Source: an uncultured Oscillospiraceae bacterium (lineage in GTDB: Bacteria; Bacillota; Clostridia; Oscillospirales; Oscillospiraceae). Taken from it: a DNA stretch of 54,743 bases. The position numbers were made by a program, and so were the translations under genes. How positions within the stretch are numbered: the first letter of the stretch is position 1; every line of letters starts with the position of its first letter. The stretch is taken from positions 1 through 54,743 of the forward strand of contig CAKTOF010000015.1 in the NCBI GenBank assembly GCA_934589675.1, in the 5' to 3' direction. Below the pieces are notes generated by a model. That model was not told the origin of the DNA, did not search any database, and worked only from the letters and a program-made list of their open reading frames with translations. Shown here piece after piece: positions 6,255 to 14,382 of this stretch.

Positions 6255-7826
6255 ATGTTTGTCTACTTAGAGCGGATCGCGGCGGATCTTCGCCGCCGGT
6301 GGCCGGTCGAGTGCCACCGCGTCGGCCAGCAGGTCATCACGGGCTTTGCCCGGTTTCCGGCTGAGCCGGACGCGCAGCCGCCGGAGGCGGGCGAGACGGC
6401 GTATGTCATCGAGTACCGTCAGCTCCTGCGCTATGAGATGACGGCGCCCATGCCGCCTCTCGTCTGCGCCGTGCCGGCGGGCGTGGAGGCAAGCCCCGTC
6501 TTTTTCTCCGGCCGAACGGTCATTGCCGTGCTCGGCGCGGCGGAGGCCGACGTGCTGCTCGCGCTGACGGACAGCGCGTATGAGAGCGGGCTGCGCTCGT
6601 CGCGCATTTTGGAGGCGTCGCACGCGTTTTTGCAGTGCGGCAGCATGCAGCAGCTGCTGCGCGCGGGCGCGCGGGCGCTGGGCAACCCCGTCATCGTGAC
6701 GGACAGCCGGCAGGAGATCATCGCCTCGGCCGCGCCGGAGGGCGTGGACAGCGCGGTCTACCGCGAAATTCTGGCGCTGCGCCACATCAACGCCGGCCAC
6801 CCCGGCCTGACGCCGGAGAACGGCCAGCCCGGCGCGCTCATCTGGCAGAGCGAGCACGGCGAGCTGCCGGCCATCTGCTGCCGCGCGCTCGTCCCCGGCG
6901 GCGCGCAGGGCTATGTCCATGTATTGCAGTTCGGCCGCGCGCTGGATGGGGACGACCGCTATCTCATCGAGCTGCTCGGCGACCTGCTCGCGGCCATGCT
7001 GCTGCGCCGCCCCTCCGCCCCGCGCACGCAGGAGGGACGCGTGGAGCAGTTCTTCATCAACGCGCTCGACGGCCGCTTCGGCAGCGAGGAGACGCTCTAT
7101 GAGGCGCAGCGCGCCATTGCCATCCGCACGAGCGAATTTATGTACGCGGTCGTCATCAAGGCGCGCCGCGCCGAGCTTGTCGCGCGCACGTCGTACTATG
7201 GGCTGGCAAAGCAGCTGTCGCAGCGCCTGCCGTATGGCTTCGGCTTTTTGTACCGCGACTCCATCTTCCTTATGATGGGGCTCGACGCGCCGAGCGCCGA
7301 CCTGACGGCGGAGCTGCAGCCCATCGTGCCGCTGCTGCGCGAGAATCATCTGGCCGCCGGCGTGAGCAACGGCTTTTCGCGGCTGCATCTGCTGCGCGAG
7401 CACGCCCATCAGGCCGTGACGGCGCTCTCGCTCGGCTGCGCGCTGCATCCGGAGCGCGATGTGTACCCGTTTGCAGACTACGCCGTCTATTACATGGTCG
7501 GCCGCAGCCTGCGCGGCGAGCGCGCCGAGACGTTTTTGGCCCCGGAGTTCGCGGGCCTTCTGACGTACTGCCGCGAGCATGGGGACGACCTTCTCAACAC
7601 GCTGCGCGTCTATCTTCGCTGCGGCTGCAACAAATCTCAGACGGCCAAGGAGCTGTTCGTCCACCTCAACACGGTCAAATATCGCGTGGAAAAGATCGAG
7701 CAGCTGCTCGGCTACCGCCTCGATCAGGGCGACCGCGCGCTGCGCCTCATGCTCTCGCTCCAGGTGCTCGAGTACAGAGAGCGCTTCCCCGAAGGCGTGG
7801 AAGAGACCCCGCCCGCGGTACAATAA
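6255..7826 (+). CDS. PucR/CdaR-type transcriptional regulator
   Basis: A 523-residue cytosolic regulator. The C-terminal ~60 residues are the PucR helix-turn-helix (HTH_30): LLNTLRVYLRCGCNKSQTA, then LFVHLNTVKYRVEKIEQLLG. The preceding region (about 270-440) resembles the GGDEF-like middle domain of CdaR regulators. The N-terminal ~250 residues, probably GAF-like sensory, match nothing I recognise. GGAGGAGAC before ATG 6255 chooses this start over ATG 6240, which would overlap it. It is a single gene with its own promoter. Regulators of this class often respond to small metabolites, but no ligand can be read here. Confidence 0.8.
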   Translation: MFVYLERIAADLRRRWPVECHRVGQQVITGFARFPAEPDAQPPEAGETAYVIEYRQLLRYEMTAPMPPLVCAVPAGVEASPVFFSGRTVIAVLGAAEADVLLALTDSAYESGLRSSRILEASHAFLQCGSMQQLLRAGARALGNPVIVTDSRQEIIASAAPEGVDSAVYREILALRHINAGHPGLTPENGQPGALIWQSEHGELPAICCRALVPGGAQGYVHVLQFGRALDGDDRYLIELLGDLLAAMLLRRPSAPRTQEGRVEQFFINALDGRFGSEETLYEAQRAIAIRTSEFMYAVVIKARRAELVARTSYYGLAKQLSQRLPYGFGFLYRDSIFLMMGLDAPSADLTAELQPIVPLLRENHLAAGVSNGFSRLHLLREHAHQAVTALSLGCALHPERDVYPFADYAVYYMVGRSLRGERAETFLAPEFAGLLTYCREHGDDLLNTLRVYLRCGCNKSQTAKELFVHLNTVKYRVEKIEQLLGYRLDQGDRALRLMLSLQVLEYRERFPEGVEETPPAVQ

Positions 7827-8167
7827 AAAAGCGGCAGGCGCCCGTCCCTTCTCAGGGAGCGGGCGCCTGCTGCCAGGGGGATCTCAAAAAAGCCGCCGGT
7901 TTGGGAAGGGAGGCGGCAGAGAGAAAGAAATCGCGCGGAATGCCTTGATTGTACAGCACTGCCCGCGCGCTGTCTTTGGCCTGTGCGGCCAATTTTTCCC
8001 GGCCGGATTGTCCGATTCGGCCAGGCGGCGGTTTTGCTTGATAATGCGCTCGCGCTGTGGTAAAATAAATCGGATATTCATGTTGACTTTCTGAGGGGGA
8101 GCCTCCGATGTAACAGGAAGCAGATTTTTCCGATCAGATGAATGAAACAATAAGGAGGAGCCTTCCC
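7827..8167. other. Intergenic region between the PucR-type gene and prfC
   Basis: 341 bases. It starts with a long GC-rich hairpin: 7833-7845 pairs with 7858-7870 around GCAGGCGCCCG. The T-run lies on the minus side, so it is not a good plus-strand terminator. A short GGCCG/CGGCC stem lies near 8000-8022. The prfC promoter is at 8038-8066. I see no coding sequence in the first 200 bases. Confidence 0.5.
8038..8066 (+). promoter_or_regulatory. Promoter of prfC
   Basis: TTGATA (8038-8043), 17-base spacer, TAAAAT (8061-8066). It leaves a leader of about 95 bases before ATG 8168. Confidence 0.65.
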
Positions 8168-9766
8168 ATGGCAACCATGCAAGAGGAGATCTCCCGGCGC
8201 CGGACATTTGCGATCATCTCGCACCCGGACGCCGGTAAAACGACGCTGACCGAGAAATTCCTGCTCTACGGCGGAGCCATCGCGCAGGCGGGCATCGTCA
8301 AGGGCAAGAAAAACCAGCGCGCCGCCGTGTCGGACTGGATGGAGATCGAGAAGCAGCGCGGCATTTCCGTCACAAGCTCGGTCATGCAGTTCCAGTATGA
8401 GAATTTCGTCATCAACATCCTCGACACGCCCGGTCATCAGGACTTTTCGGAGGACACTTACCGCACGCTCATGGCCGCGGACGCCGCCGTCATGGTCATC
8501 GACGGCAGCAAGGGCGTCGAGGCGCAGACGCGCAAGCTCTTCAAGGTCTGCGCCATGCGCCACATCCCGATCTTCACGTTCATCAACAAGATGGACCGCG
8601 AGGCGCGCGACCCGTTCGAGCTGTGCGAGGAGGTCGAGCATGAGCTCGGCATCGACACCTACGCCTGCAACTGGCCCATCGGCTCGGGCAAGGAGTTCCG
8701 CGGCGTGTATGACCGCGCGCGCGGGCGGATCCTGTTCTTCTCCGGCGTGTCCGGCAAGAACAAGGCCGAGTCGCTCGAAATTGACCTAAACGACCCCGCC
8801 GTCGCCGACTACATCGGCGAAAAGCAGCATGCGCAGCTGGCCGAGGAGGTCGAGCTGCTCGGCGCCGGGCGCGACTTTGACTTGGGCGCCGTGCGCGCCG
8901 GCACGCTCAGCCCTGTGTTCTTCGGCTCTGCGCTCACGAACTTCGGCGTCGAGCCGTTCCTGGAGGAATTTCTGCGCATGACCCCGCCGCCGCTGCCGCG
9001 CACGGCCGACTGCGGCGTCATCGACACGTTCTCGCCGGACTTTTCTGCGTTCGTGTTCAAAATCCAGGCCAACATGAACAAGGCTCACCGCGACCGTCTC
9101 GCATTCATGCGCATCTGCTCAGGCCACTACGAGCGCGAAAAGGAAGTCTACCACGTCCAGGGCGGCAAGAAAATGCGCCTTTCCCAGCCGCAGCAGCTCA
9201 TGGCCAGCGAGCGCGAGATCATCGACGAGGCCTACGCCGGCGACATCATCGGCGTGTTCGACCCCGGCATTTTCTCCATCGGCGACACGATCACCGTGCC
9301 GGGCAAGAAATTCAAATTCTCCGGCATCCCGACTTTCGCGCCCGAGCATTTCATGCGCGTATCCCCGCGCGACACGATGAAGCGCAAGCAGTTCATCAAG
9401 GGCACGGAGCAGATCGCGCAGGAGGGCGCCATCCAGATCTTCAAGGTGCCGAACACCGGCATGGAGGAGGTCATCGTCGGCGTCGTCGGCACGCTGCAGT
9501 TCGACGTATTCCAGTACCGTATGCGCGGGGAGTACGGCGTGGAGCTGCGCATGGACAGCCTGCCGTATGAGCAGCTGCGCTTCATCACAGCCTGCCCCGG
9601 CGAGCCGGCCGACCTCAACCTCACAAGCGACGCCGAGCTGCTCGAGGACTACAAGGGCCATAGCCTGCTCGTGTTCTCAAGCCGCTGGTCCATCGACTTT
9701 ATTCTCAAGCGCAACCCCGGCCTTGCGCTGTCGGAAACGCTCGACGAGTCGGCCGATGACGAATAA
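8168..9766 (+). CDS. prfC: Peptide chain release factor 3
   Basis: A translational GTPase that recycles RF1/RF2 from the ribosome after termination. It is 532 residues. GTPase motifs: G1 SHPDAGKTT (about residues 20-28), G3 DTPGHQDF, G4 NKMD. Domain II and the RF3 C-terminal domain follow (CPGEPADLNL near residue 478). The start is ATG 8168, with AAGGAGG within the preceding 16 bases. The frame is open from ATG 8138, but that ATG precedes the ribosome site. It is a single transcription unit between a promoter and a strong terminator. Confidence 0.95.
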   Translation: MATMQEEISRRRTFAIISHPDAGKTTLTEKFLLYGGAIAQAGIVKGKKNQRAAVSDWMEIEKQRGISVTSSVMQFQYENFVINILDTPGHQDFSEDTYRTLMAADAAVMVIDGSKGVEAQTRKLFKVCAMRHIPIFTFINKMDREARDPFELCEEVEHELGIDTYACNWPIGSGKEFRGVYDRARGRILFFSGVSGKNKAESLEIDLNDPAVADYIGEKQHAQLAEEVELLGAGRDFDLGAVRAGTLSPVFFGSALTNFGVEPFLEEFLRMTPPPLPRTADCGVIDTFSPDFSAFVFKIQANMNKAHRDRLAFMRICSGHYEREKEVYHVQGGKKMRLSQPQQLMASEREIIDEAYAGDIIGVFDPGIFSIGDTITVPGKKFKFSGIPTFAPEHFMRVSPRDTMKRKQFIKGTEQIAQEGAIQIFKVPNTGMEEVIVGVVGTLQFDVFQYRMRGEYGVELRMDSLPYEQLRFITACPGEPADLNLTSDAELLEDYKGHSLLVFSSRWSIDFILKRNPGLALSETLDESADDE

Positions 9767-9774
9767 ACGGAAAC

Positions 9775-9810
9775 AAAAAACGCACCTGCGCCCGGCAGGT
9801 GCGTTTTTTC
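9775..9810 (+). terminator. Terminator of prfC
   Basis: Stem CGCACCTGC with loop GCCCG and GCAGGTGCG, followed by T6. Confidence 0.9.
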
Positions 9811-9891
9811 TAAAAATATTCCTGCTTTGCGCGACCGGCGCGGGAGAAAAGCAGTCTAAATGAGTGAGACCCATCGGAGGGAGGAAGAGAC

Positions 9892-10449
9892 ATGACAGAC
9901 AGTGAGATCCTGCAGCTCTACTTTGCGCGGGAGGAGGCGGCCATCACGCAGACGAAGCTCAAATTCGGCGCGCTCGTGCGCGGCATTATCTACAACATCT
10001 TAAAAAACCGCGAGGACACGGACGAGTGCGAAAACGACGTCTACCTCGGCGCGTGGGAGCACATCCCGCCCGCCCGGCCGGAGCCGCTGCGGCCGTATCT
10101 CGGCACGGCGGCGCGCAACACAGCGCTGCGGCGGTATGACTACTACGCGGCCGACAAGCGCAACCGCGCGCTTGAGGAGGCGTTCGACGAGCTCGAGGGC
10201 GTCCTCGGCGCGGACGGCGCGCCGGACGAGGCGCTGGAGCTTGAGGCGCTCGGCGCGCGCATCGACGCGTTTCTGCGCACCGTCTCGCGCGAGGCGCGCG
10301 TCATGTTCCTCAGGCGGTACTATCTGGCCGAGCCTGTGGCCGAGACGGCAAAGCGCCTCGGCGTCAGCCAGAGCAAGGTAAAGTCGTCGCTTTTTCGCAC
10401 CCGCAGCGGCCTGCGGGACTATCTCATCCGGGAGGGATATGCACTATGA
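9892..10449 (+). CDS. ECF-type sigma-70 family RNA polymerase sigma factor
   Basis: 185 residues. Region 2 (about 15-85) recognises the -10 element and contains the LKNREDTDECENDVYLGAW helix. Region 4 (about 125-180) is a helix-turn-helix with VAETAKRLGVSQSKVKSSLF. GGAGGGAGGAAG precedes ATG 9892. The stop overlaps the next start as ATGA, so the sigma factor and the membrane protein behind it are probably co-translated, the usual arrangement of ECF sigma and anti-sigma factor. The signal it answers to is unknown. Confidence 0.88.
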   Translation: MTDSEILQLYFAREEAAITQTKLKFGALVRGIIYNILKNREDTDECENDVYLGAWEHIPPARPEPLRPYLGTAARNTALRRYDYYAADKRNRALEEAFDELEGVLGADGAPDEALELEALGARIDAFLRTVSREARVMFLRRYYLAEPVAETAKRLGVSQSKVKSSLFRTRSGLRDYLIREGYAL

Positions 10450-12056
10450 ACGGAAGATGGATGTTTGAGGCCGTCGGCCACGTCGGCGGCGACTTGATTG
10501 AAGAAGCGCTGGACGCGGAGAAAAAATCCCGCGTGCCGCGGCACATCGGACGCTATGCGGCGCTGGCGGCGTGCGTTTGCCTTGTGATCGGCGCGGGGTT
10601 CGGGCTGGCAAGGAGCGGCATTTTTTCGATGGGCAGGACGGACAGCGCAGCAAGCACCGGCATCGCCGAGCCGGGCGCCATGCCCGACGGCGCCAACACC
10701 GGCAGCAGCGCCGCCGCAAGCTCGGACACCATGGACGGCGCGGACTACGAAGCGGCGACGGGCGGACAGGGCAGCGAATTTTCGTCCTATTCCGGCCCGA
10801 TCCTGCCGCTGACGCTCTGCGAGGAAAATGAGGGCATTTCGGCCGAGCGCGAGATCGCGCTTGACATTTCAGGCGGCGCGGACACGGCCGCCGTCACGGA
10901 CACATACCGCCTGACGAACCACTCAGGTGAGGATCAGACCGTGACGGTCGCCTACCCGTTCGTCTCGTCGCTTCTGGATCTGGACGCGCCGAGCCTGACG
11001 GCGGACAGCGTTTCGCTGGACGCAGCCGTCCGCGTGGGCGCGTTCACCGGAAAATTCGTCGGCGCGGGTCCGGAGGACTATGAGACCGGCACGTGGAACA
11101 TCCTCAACGCGGATTCGTGGGAGGCTTACCGCGACGTGCTCGCCTCCGGCGACTATCTTTCCGCCGCGCTCGCGGATGAACCGGCGCTGGACATCCCCGT
11201 GACGCTCTACACGTTCTCGGATGCGGTCGTCCCGGACGATCAGCAGAATCGCGCGGCGACCGTGGCGCTCTTTACGTCGTTCGACGCGGAAAAGACGACC
11301 GTCCTGACGTACAACTTAAACGGCTACGGCTACGACGAGTCCACGGGCGAGCGGAATTACAACTACTTCGTCCGCGAGTGGGATGGCGACGCGGGCGTGC
11401 GCGTGCTCGCTGTCCTCGGCGACGACCTCACAGGCTACGAGCTTCGCGGCTACAACAACGGCTCGTGCGAGGAGTCCGTCCGCAACGACAATATCTCGGC
11501 GACGGTCACACGCTCGGAGACGACGCTCGGCGCGCTTTTGATGCAGCTGTGCGAAAATGAGATCGCGCGGGTAGACCGCCTGTACGACCGGGAGACGAAT
11601 GCGACGGCGCAGCTGCTCTACCGCGCCGTGAGCGAGGCGATGGAGGATTACGGCTTCCTCTCCGGCGGCGCCGTGCAGCGCTATGACGACGGGCGGCTCG
11701 ACGACCTCATTTCCGACGCGCTGAGCGTCCGCCGCGTGCTGTATGTGACGGGCGAGGTCACGATCCCGGCCGACGGGAGCGTATCGGTCGCCGCGGCGAT
11801 GGAAAAGCCGGGCAGCTTCAATTTCTACTGCGGAGACGACGACGAAATGGGCCTTTACGGCTACGACGCCCTGACGCAGGCGGGCTCGAACCTGCGCTTT
11901 ACCGCGCAGGGCGCGTCGCTCGCGCTGGAAGGCGGCGTGGGGGCGATCGAGCTTGTGTCGCAGGACTTCGGCTTTGACCCGACGGCAGGGCAGATGAGCG
12001 TCCCGCTCGACATCGCGGGCGAGCACCATTCGCTCACCGTCCGGGGACGGGAGTGA
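10446..12056 (+). CDS. Membrane protein, probable anti-sigma partner with a large outer domain
   Basis: 536 residues. A short cytosolic N-terminus (1-37) with the amphipathic helix DLIEEALDAEKK is followed by one membrane segment (about 38-57, YAALAACVCLVIGAGFGLA), a Ser/Ala/Gly-rich linker to about 115, and a long outer domain of roughly 400 residues. That domain has paired YRLTNHSG/VAYPF strands and looks all-beta. It is translationally coupled to the ECF sigma gene, which argues for anti-sigma function. I see no recognisable zinc-binding anti-sigma motif (HxxxCxxC), so the role is inferred from context. The outer domain matches no family I know. Confidence 0.65.
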   Translation: MNGRWMFEAVGHVGGDLIEEALDAEKKSRVPRHIGRYAALAACVCLVIGAGFGLARSGIFSMGRTDSAASTGIAEPGAMPDGANTGSSAAASSDTMDGADYEAATGGQGSEFSSYSGPILPLTLCEENEGISAEREIALDISGGADTAAVTDTYRLTNHSGEDQTVTVAYPFVSSLLDLDAPSLTADSVSLDAAVRVGAFTGKFVGAGPEDYETGTWNILNADSWEAYRDVLASGDYLSAALADEPALDIPVTLYTFSDAVVPDDQQNRAATVALFTSFDAEKTTVLTYNLNGYGYDESTGERNYNYFVREWDGDAGVRVLAVLGDDLTGYELRGYNNGSCEESVRNDNISATVTRSETTLGALLMQLCENEIARVDRLYDRETNATAQLLYRAVSEAMEDYGFLSGGAVQRYDDGRLDDLISDALSVRRVLYVTGEVTIPADGSVSVAAAMEKPGSFNFYCGDDDEMGLYGYDALTQAGSNLRFTAQGASLALEGGVGAIELVSQDFGFDPTAGQMSVPLDIAGEHHSLTVRGRE

Positions 12057-12062
12057 GGGGAG

Positions 12063-12095
12063 AATCAGGTGAAAATCAGGTGAAAATGAGGTGAA
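12063..12095 (+). repeat. Three tandem 11-bp repeats before the lipoprotein gene
   Basis: The unit AATCAGGTGAA occurs at 12063-12073 and 12074-12084, then as AATGAGGTGAA at 12085-12095, and a degenerate fourth part follows. The array fills the 66-base gap between the membrane protein stop and the lipoprotein start. Each unit carries an AGGTG that resembles a weak ribosome site. Confidence 0.8.
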
Positions 12096-12122
12096 AAAAC
12101 AGGTCGAAAGGAGATGAGACAG

Positions 12123-12620
12123 ATGAAAAAATACCTTGCGCTGCTTGCCGCCGTGCTGCTTCTCAGCGGCTGCGGCGGGCAGACCGGCGGGCGGTGTACG
12201 GCCGAGCGCGCGCCGGAGCTCGAGCTTCCGACACTGACGGTCACTGCGGGAGAGGCTTCGGCCGCCGCCTCGCGAGGGACGAGCAGCTGGAGCATCCGGG
12301 ACGGCGACCATGGCACGGGCGCGAGCTTCTGCTGCGGCCACCCGCTCGACGACGAGAGCGCCCCGTGGCTCGATGTGCTCGCCGGCGACACGGCCACGCT
12401 GGAATTTTCCGACCCGCCGGACGAAGTCTCCGCCGTTTTCTGGCCCGAGTCGGCCCGGGACGATGTCGCGCACGCCGAATCTAAGGCCGCGGAGGTGACG
12501 CTGACCGCCCTCACGCCGCAGCCCGGCCGGAACGTCTACGAGCTCACCGCCTCGTGGGACCGCGAGAGCTACTCCGGCACGGTGCGCTATGTGCTTTGCC
12601 TGAGCGCGCCGGAAGCATAA
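12123..12620 (+). CDS. Small lipoprotein of unknown function
   Basis: 165 residues. A lipoprotein signal peptide MKKYLALLAAVLLLSGC ends in the lipobox LLSGC with Cys at residue 17, so the mature protein should be lipid-anchored on the outer face of the membrane. The rest looks beta-rich, with no recognised motif. AAAGGAG at about 12107-12113 fits ATG 12123; ATG 12114 is too close to it. It is the third gene of the ECF sigma unit and is followed by a strong terminator. A sensing or envelope role together with the membrane partner is inference. Confidence 0.7.
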   Translation: MKKYLALLAAVLLLSGCGGQTGGRCTAERAPELELPTLTVTAGEASAAASRGTSSWSIRDGDHGTGASFCCGHPLDDESAPWLDVLAGDTATLEFSDPPDEVSAVFWPESARDDVAHAESKAAEVTLTALTPQPGRNVYELTASWDRESYSGTVRYVLCLSAPEA

Positions 12621-12625
12621 ACACG

Positions 12626-12659
12626 AAAATCCCTCCGGCTTCGGCCGGAGGGATTTTTT
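12626..12659. terminator. Bidirectional terminator between the lipoprotein gene and tadA
   Basis: Stem AAATCCCTCCGGC with TTCG loop and its complement, followed by T6 on the plus strand and a shorter T-run on the minus strand. It serves the two converging units and overlaps the last bases of tadA. Confidence 0.88.
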
Positions 12660-13137
12660 ATATGACGATCTCACTATTTTTGCTGCGGCGGGCGCGGAGG
12701 GCGCGGAAGAAATCGCGCAGGAGCTCGGCGCATTCGTCCGCGAGCACGCCGCGCGTGACGTCCGGCTTGTGGTTGTACGGAAGGGCAAACAGGTCGACGA
12801 CCGATCCGACGGAGCCGGCTTTTTGATCCGCCGCGCCGAACACGACGCGCGGCAGGCGCGCGTTGATGATGGCCCCGGCGCACATGGGGCACGGCTCGAG
12901 CGTCACATAGAGCGTCGCCTGCCACAGCCGCCAGCCGCCGAGCGTGCGGCACGCCTCGGAAATGGCCTCAAGCTCTGCGTGGGAAAGGGCGCTTTTGTCC
13001 GTCTCGCGCCGGTTGCGGCCGCGGCCGACGATCCGGCCGTCCTGCACGATGACGCAGCCGACGGGCACCTCGCCCTCGCCCGCTGCCTCGCGCGCGAGCG
13101 CGAGCGCCTCGCGCATATAGATCTCGTCCTGCTCCAC
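12658..13137 (-). CDS. tadA: tRNA-specific adenosine deaminase
   Basis: Converts adenosine to inosine at wobble position 34 of tRNA-Arg(ACG). It is 159 residues, the normal length. The zinc site is visible as HAE (about residues 53-55) and PCPMC (83-87), with the catalytic Glu in HAE. PVGCVIV and ARLPRVVFGA are further family blocks. The start used is GTG 13137; ATG 13116 is an alternative seven codons in. The 3' end abuts the shared terminator. Confidence 0.93.
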   Translation of the reverse strand: MEQDEIYMREALALAREAAGEGEVPVGCVIVQDGRIVGRGRNRRETDKSALSHAELEAISEACRTLGGWRLWQATLYVTLEPCPMCAGAIINARLPRVVFGAADQKAGSVGSVVDLFALPYNHKPDVTRGVLADECAELLRDFFRALRARRSKNSEIVI

Positions 13138-13188
13138 GGCCGTCCCGCCCTTCTTTTTCTCCTATCATAGCGGAATCCGGCCGCGCCG

Positions 13189-13539
13189 TCAATCGCCAAG
13201 CAGGGCGGAGAGCAGCGTGATGAGGTCGCCGCGCGCCATGGGCAGCAGGCTGCCGTCCGGCTTTTCAAGCAGCAGGCGGCCGCCGAAATGCCCGGCCGCG
13301 TCGCCCAGAACATGGCGCAGCGCGCTCTCGTCGCATGGCTCGGCGGGGACGCCGGTCAGAAGATAGTCCGTCGAAACGCCGAACAGCGCCGCCATCTCCA
13401 CGAGCCGGTCCGCACCCGGCTCGCGCCGGCCCTGTTCGTACATCCCGATGGCGCTCGTGCTCACATTCAGGCGGCGGGCCAGCTCCTTCTGACTGATGCC
13501 TGCCCGCCGCCGCAGCGCGGCGATCCTGGTTCCAAGCAT
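13189..13539 (-). CDS. XRE-family helix-turn-helix repressor
   Basis: 116 residues. The N-terminal HTH_3 domain reads RIAALRRRAGISQKELARRL then VSTSAIGMYEQGRREP (residues 4-45). The C-terminal ~50 residues are not recognised. GGAGGGAT lies before ATG 13539, which is preferred over an upstream in-frame start at 13563. It is divergent from a run of three tiny genes, and the two promoters face away from each other across about 25 bases. Repression of the divergent genes and of itself is the natural inference. Confidence 0.85.
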   Translation of the reverse strand: MLGTRIAALRRRAGISQKELARRLNVSTSAIGMYEQGRREPGADRLVEMAALFGVSTDYLLTGVPAEPCDESALRHVLGDAAGHFGGRLLLEKPDGSLLPMARGDLITLLSALLGD

Positions 13540-13561
13540 GAGATCCCTCCTCGTCCCTACC

Positions 13562-13590
13562 ACAATACCATTTCAAAAGTGGAATGTAAA
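13562..13590 (-). promoter_or_regulatory. Promoter of the XRE repressor
   Basis: Minus strand TTTACA (13590-13585), 17-base spacer, TATTGT (13567-13562). It lies back to back with the promoter at 13612-13640. Confidence 0.65.
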
Positions 13591-13611
13591 GAGAAAAATG
13601 GAAAATTATTC

Positions 13612-13640
13612 TTGACATCACACGAAATGTGTAGTAGGAT
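13612..13640 (+). promoter_or_regulatory. Promoter of the three small genes
   Basis: TTGACA (13612-13617), 17-base spacer, TAGGAT (13635-13640), about 37 bases before ATG 13678. The local DNA is AT-rich and full of GGAAA/GAAAA steps, a likely region for the XRE repressor to bind. Confidence 0.75.
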
Positions 13641-13677
13641 AAAACTGGAAATGGAAATTGAAGGAAGGAGACATGGT

Positions 13678-13869
13678 ATGCGGAGCTTTTCTGAATTGCG
13701 GCGCGACCCGCAGGACACGCCGGCCGTATTCTGGTGCGATGAGTGCGGCGGAGAGATCTATTCCCGCCGCGCCTATGCCGTCATTGCGCAGCGGCGCATC
13801 TGCCTTGCGTGCGAGGCAAAGCTGCTGGCGCGGCTGCTGCGCATTGCAGAGGGGAGGGAGGACGCATGA
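13678..13869 (+). CDS. Small zinc-ribbon-like protein
   Basis: 63 residues with two CxxC pairs, CDEC at about 22-25 and CLAC at about 47-50, the spacing of a small zinc ribbon. AAGGAAGGAG precedes ATG 13678. The stop overlaps the next start as ATGA. It is the first of three short genes in a row. Short zinc-ribbon proteins like this are common in prophages and conjugative elements. I do not recognise a named family. Confidence 0.6.
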   Translation: MRSFSELRRDPQDTPAVFWCDECGGEIYSRRAYAVIAQRRICLACEAKLLARLLRIAEGREDA

Positions 13870-14099
13870 CGCTGCGCGAGCTCTCGGCGGACTACCGCCG
13901 GTCGGGCGAGCTGCTGCGCATCCGGCTGCGCGAGCTTCGCCGCGCGGCGCGCGCAGAGCAGGACCGCGAGACGAGGTGGCACTTGCAGCGGCGCATCGCG
14001 GCCCTGAGCGAAATGCAGCGGCAGGTGAACGAGCTGACCGTCCTGACAGAGCGCTACTACGAAAGGGGCTATCATAAAAATGAGAAATACACGCTATGA
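13866..14099 (+). CDS. Small helical protein, unknown
   Basis: 77 residues, almost entirely charged helix (Arg, Glu and Leu at heptad-like spacing from residue 3 to 60), consistent with a coiled coil. The start ATG 13866 overlaps the preceding stop, and its 3' end overlaps the next gene by 20 bases, so the three genes are tightly packed and likely co-translated. No family recognised. Confidence 0.55.
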   Translation: MTLRELSADYRRSGELLRIRLRELRRAARAEQDRETRWHLQRRIAALSEMQRQVNELTVLTERYYERGYHKNEKYTL

Positions 14100-14322
14100 C
14101 GGCTACCTCGGCCCGCATCTGAGCCGTGCGGTCCAGAAAAAGCGCGTGGCGAACGTCCTTGCCAACGAGCTGACGGAGAAGCAGCGCCGCGCCGTCGTCG
14201 GCTATTATGTCGAGGGCAAGACGCTGCCGCAGCTGGCGGCGGAGTTCGGCGTGAACAAGTCGACCGTCTGGCGCACGCTCCGCCGCGGCGAGGTGCGGAT
14301 GCGGCGGCTTCTGAAATATTAA
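14080..14322 (+). CDS. Sigma-region-4-like helix-turn-helix protein
   Basis: 80 residues. The core reads ELTEKQRRAVVGYYVEGKT then LPQLAAEFGVNKSTVWRTLRRGE (residues 30-72), the pattern of sigma-70 region 4 and related phage HTH proteins. No region 2 is present, so it cannot be a whole sigma factor. In Firmicutes prophages and conjugative elements such stand-alone region-4 proteins act as late or activator-type regulators. That role is inference here. ATG 14080 has AGGGG about 13 bases upstream. Confidence 0.65.
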   Translation: MRNTRYDGYLGPHLSRAVQKKRVANVLANELTEKQRRAVVGYYVEGKTLPQLAAEFGVNKSTVWRTLRRGEVRMRRLLKY

Positions 14323-14323
14323 G

Positions 14324-14352
14324 TTGCGGAGCGGCCAAAAGTGCGGTACACT
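14324..14352 (+). promoter_or_regulatory. Promoter of the 14383 gene
   Basis: TTGCGG (14324-14329), 17-base spacer, TACACT (14347-14352), beginning at the stop codon of the preceding gene. Confidence 0.55.
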
Positions 14353-14382
14353 GAAAATAAGCAGGCGAAAGGAGGAACCTGC

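Noticed and set aside
6267..7823. 518-codon open frame opposite the PucR-type gene
   Set aside because: Ala/Arg/Val-rich shadow without motif or ribosome site; the opposite strand carries the HTH signature.
7831..7874. Long GC-rich hairpin as a terminator of the PucR-type gene
   Set aside because: No T-run on the plus strand; described only as a hairpin in the intergenic entry.
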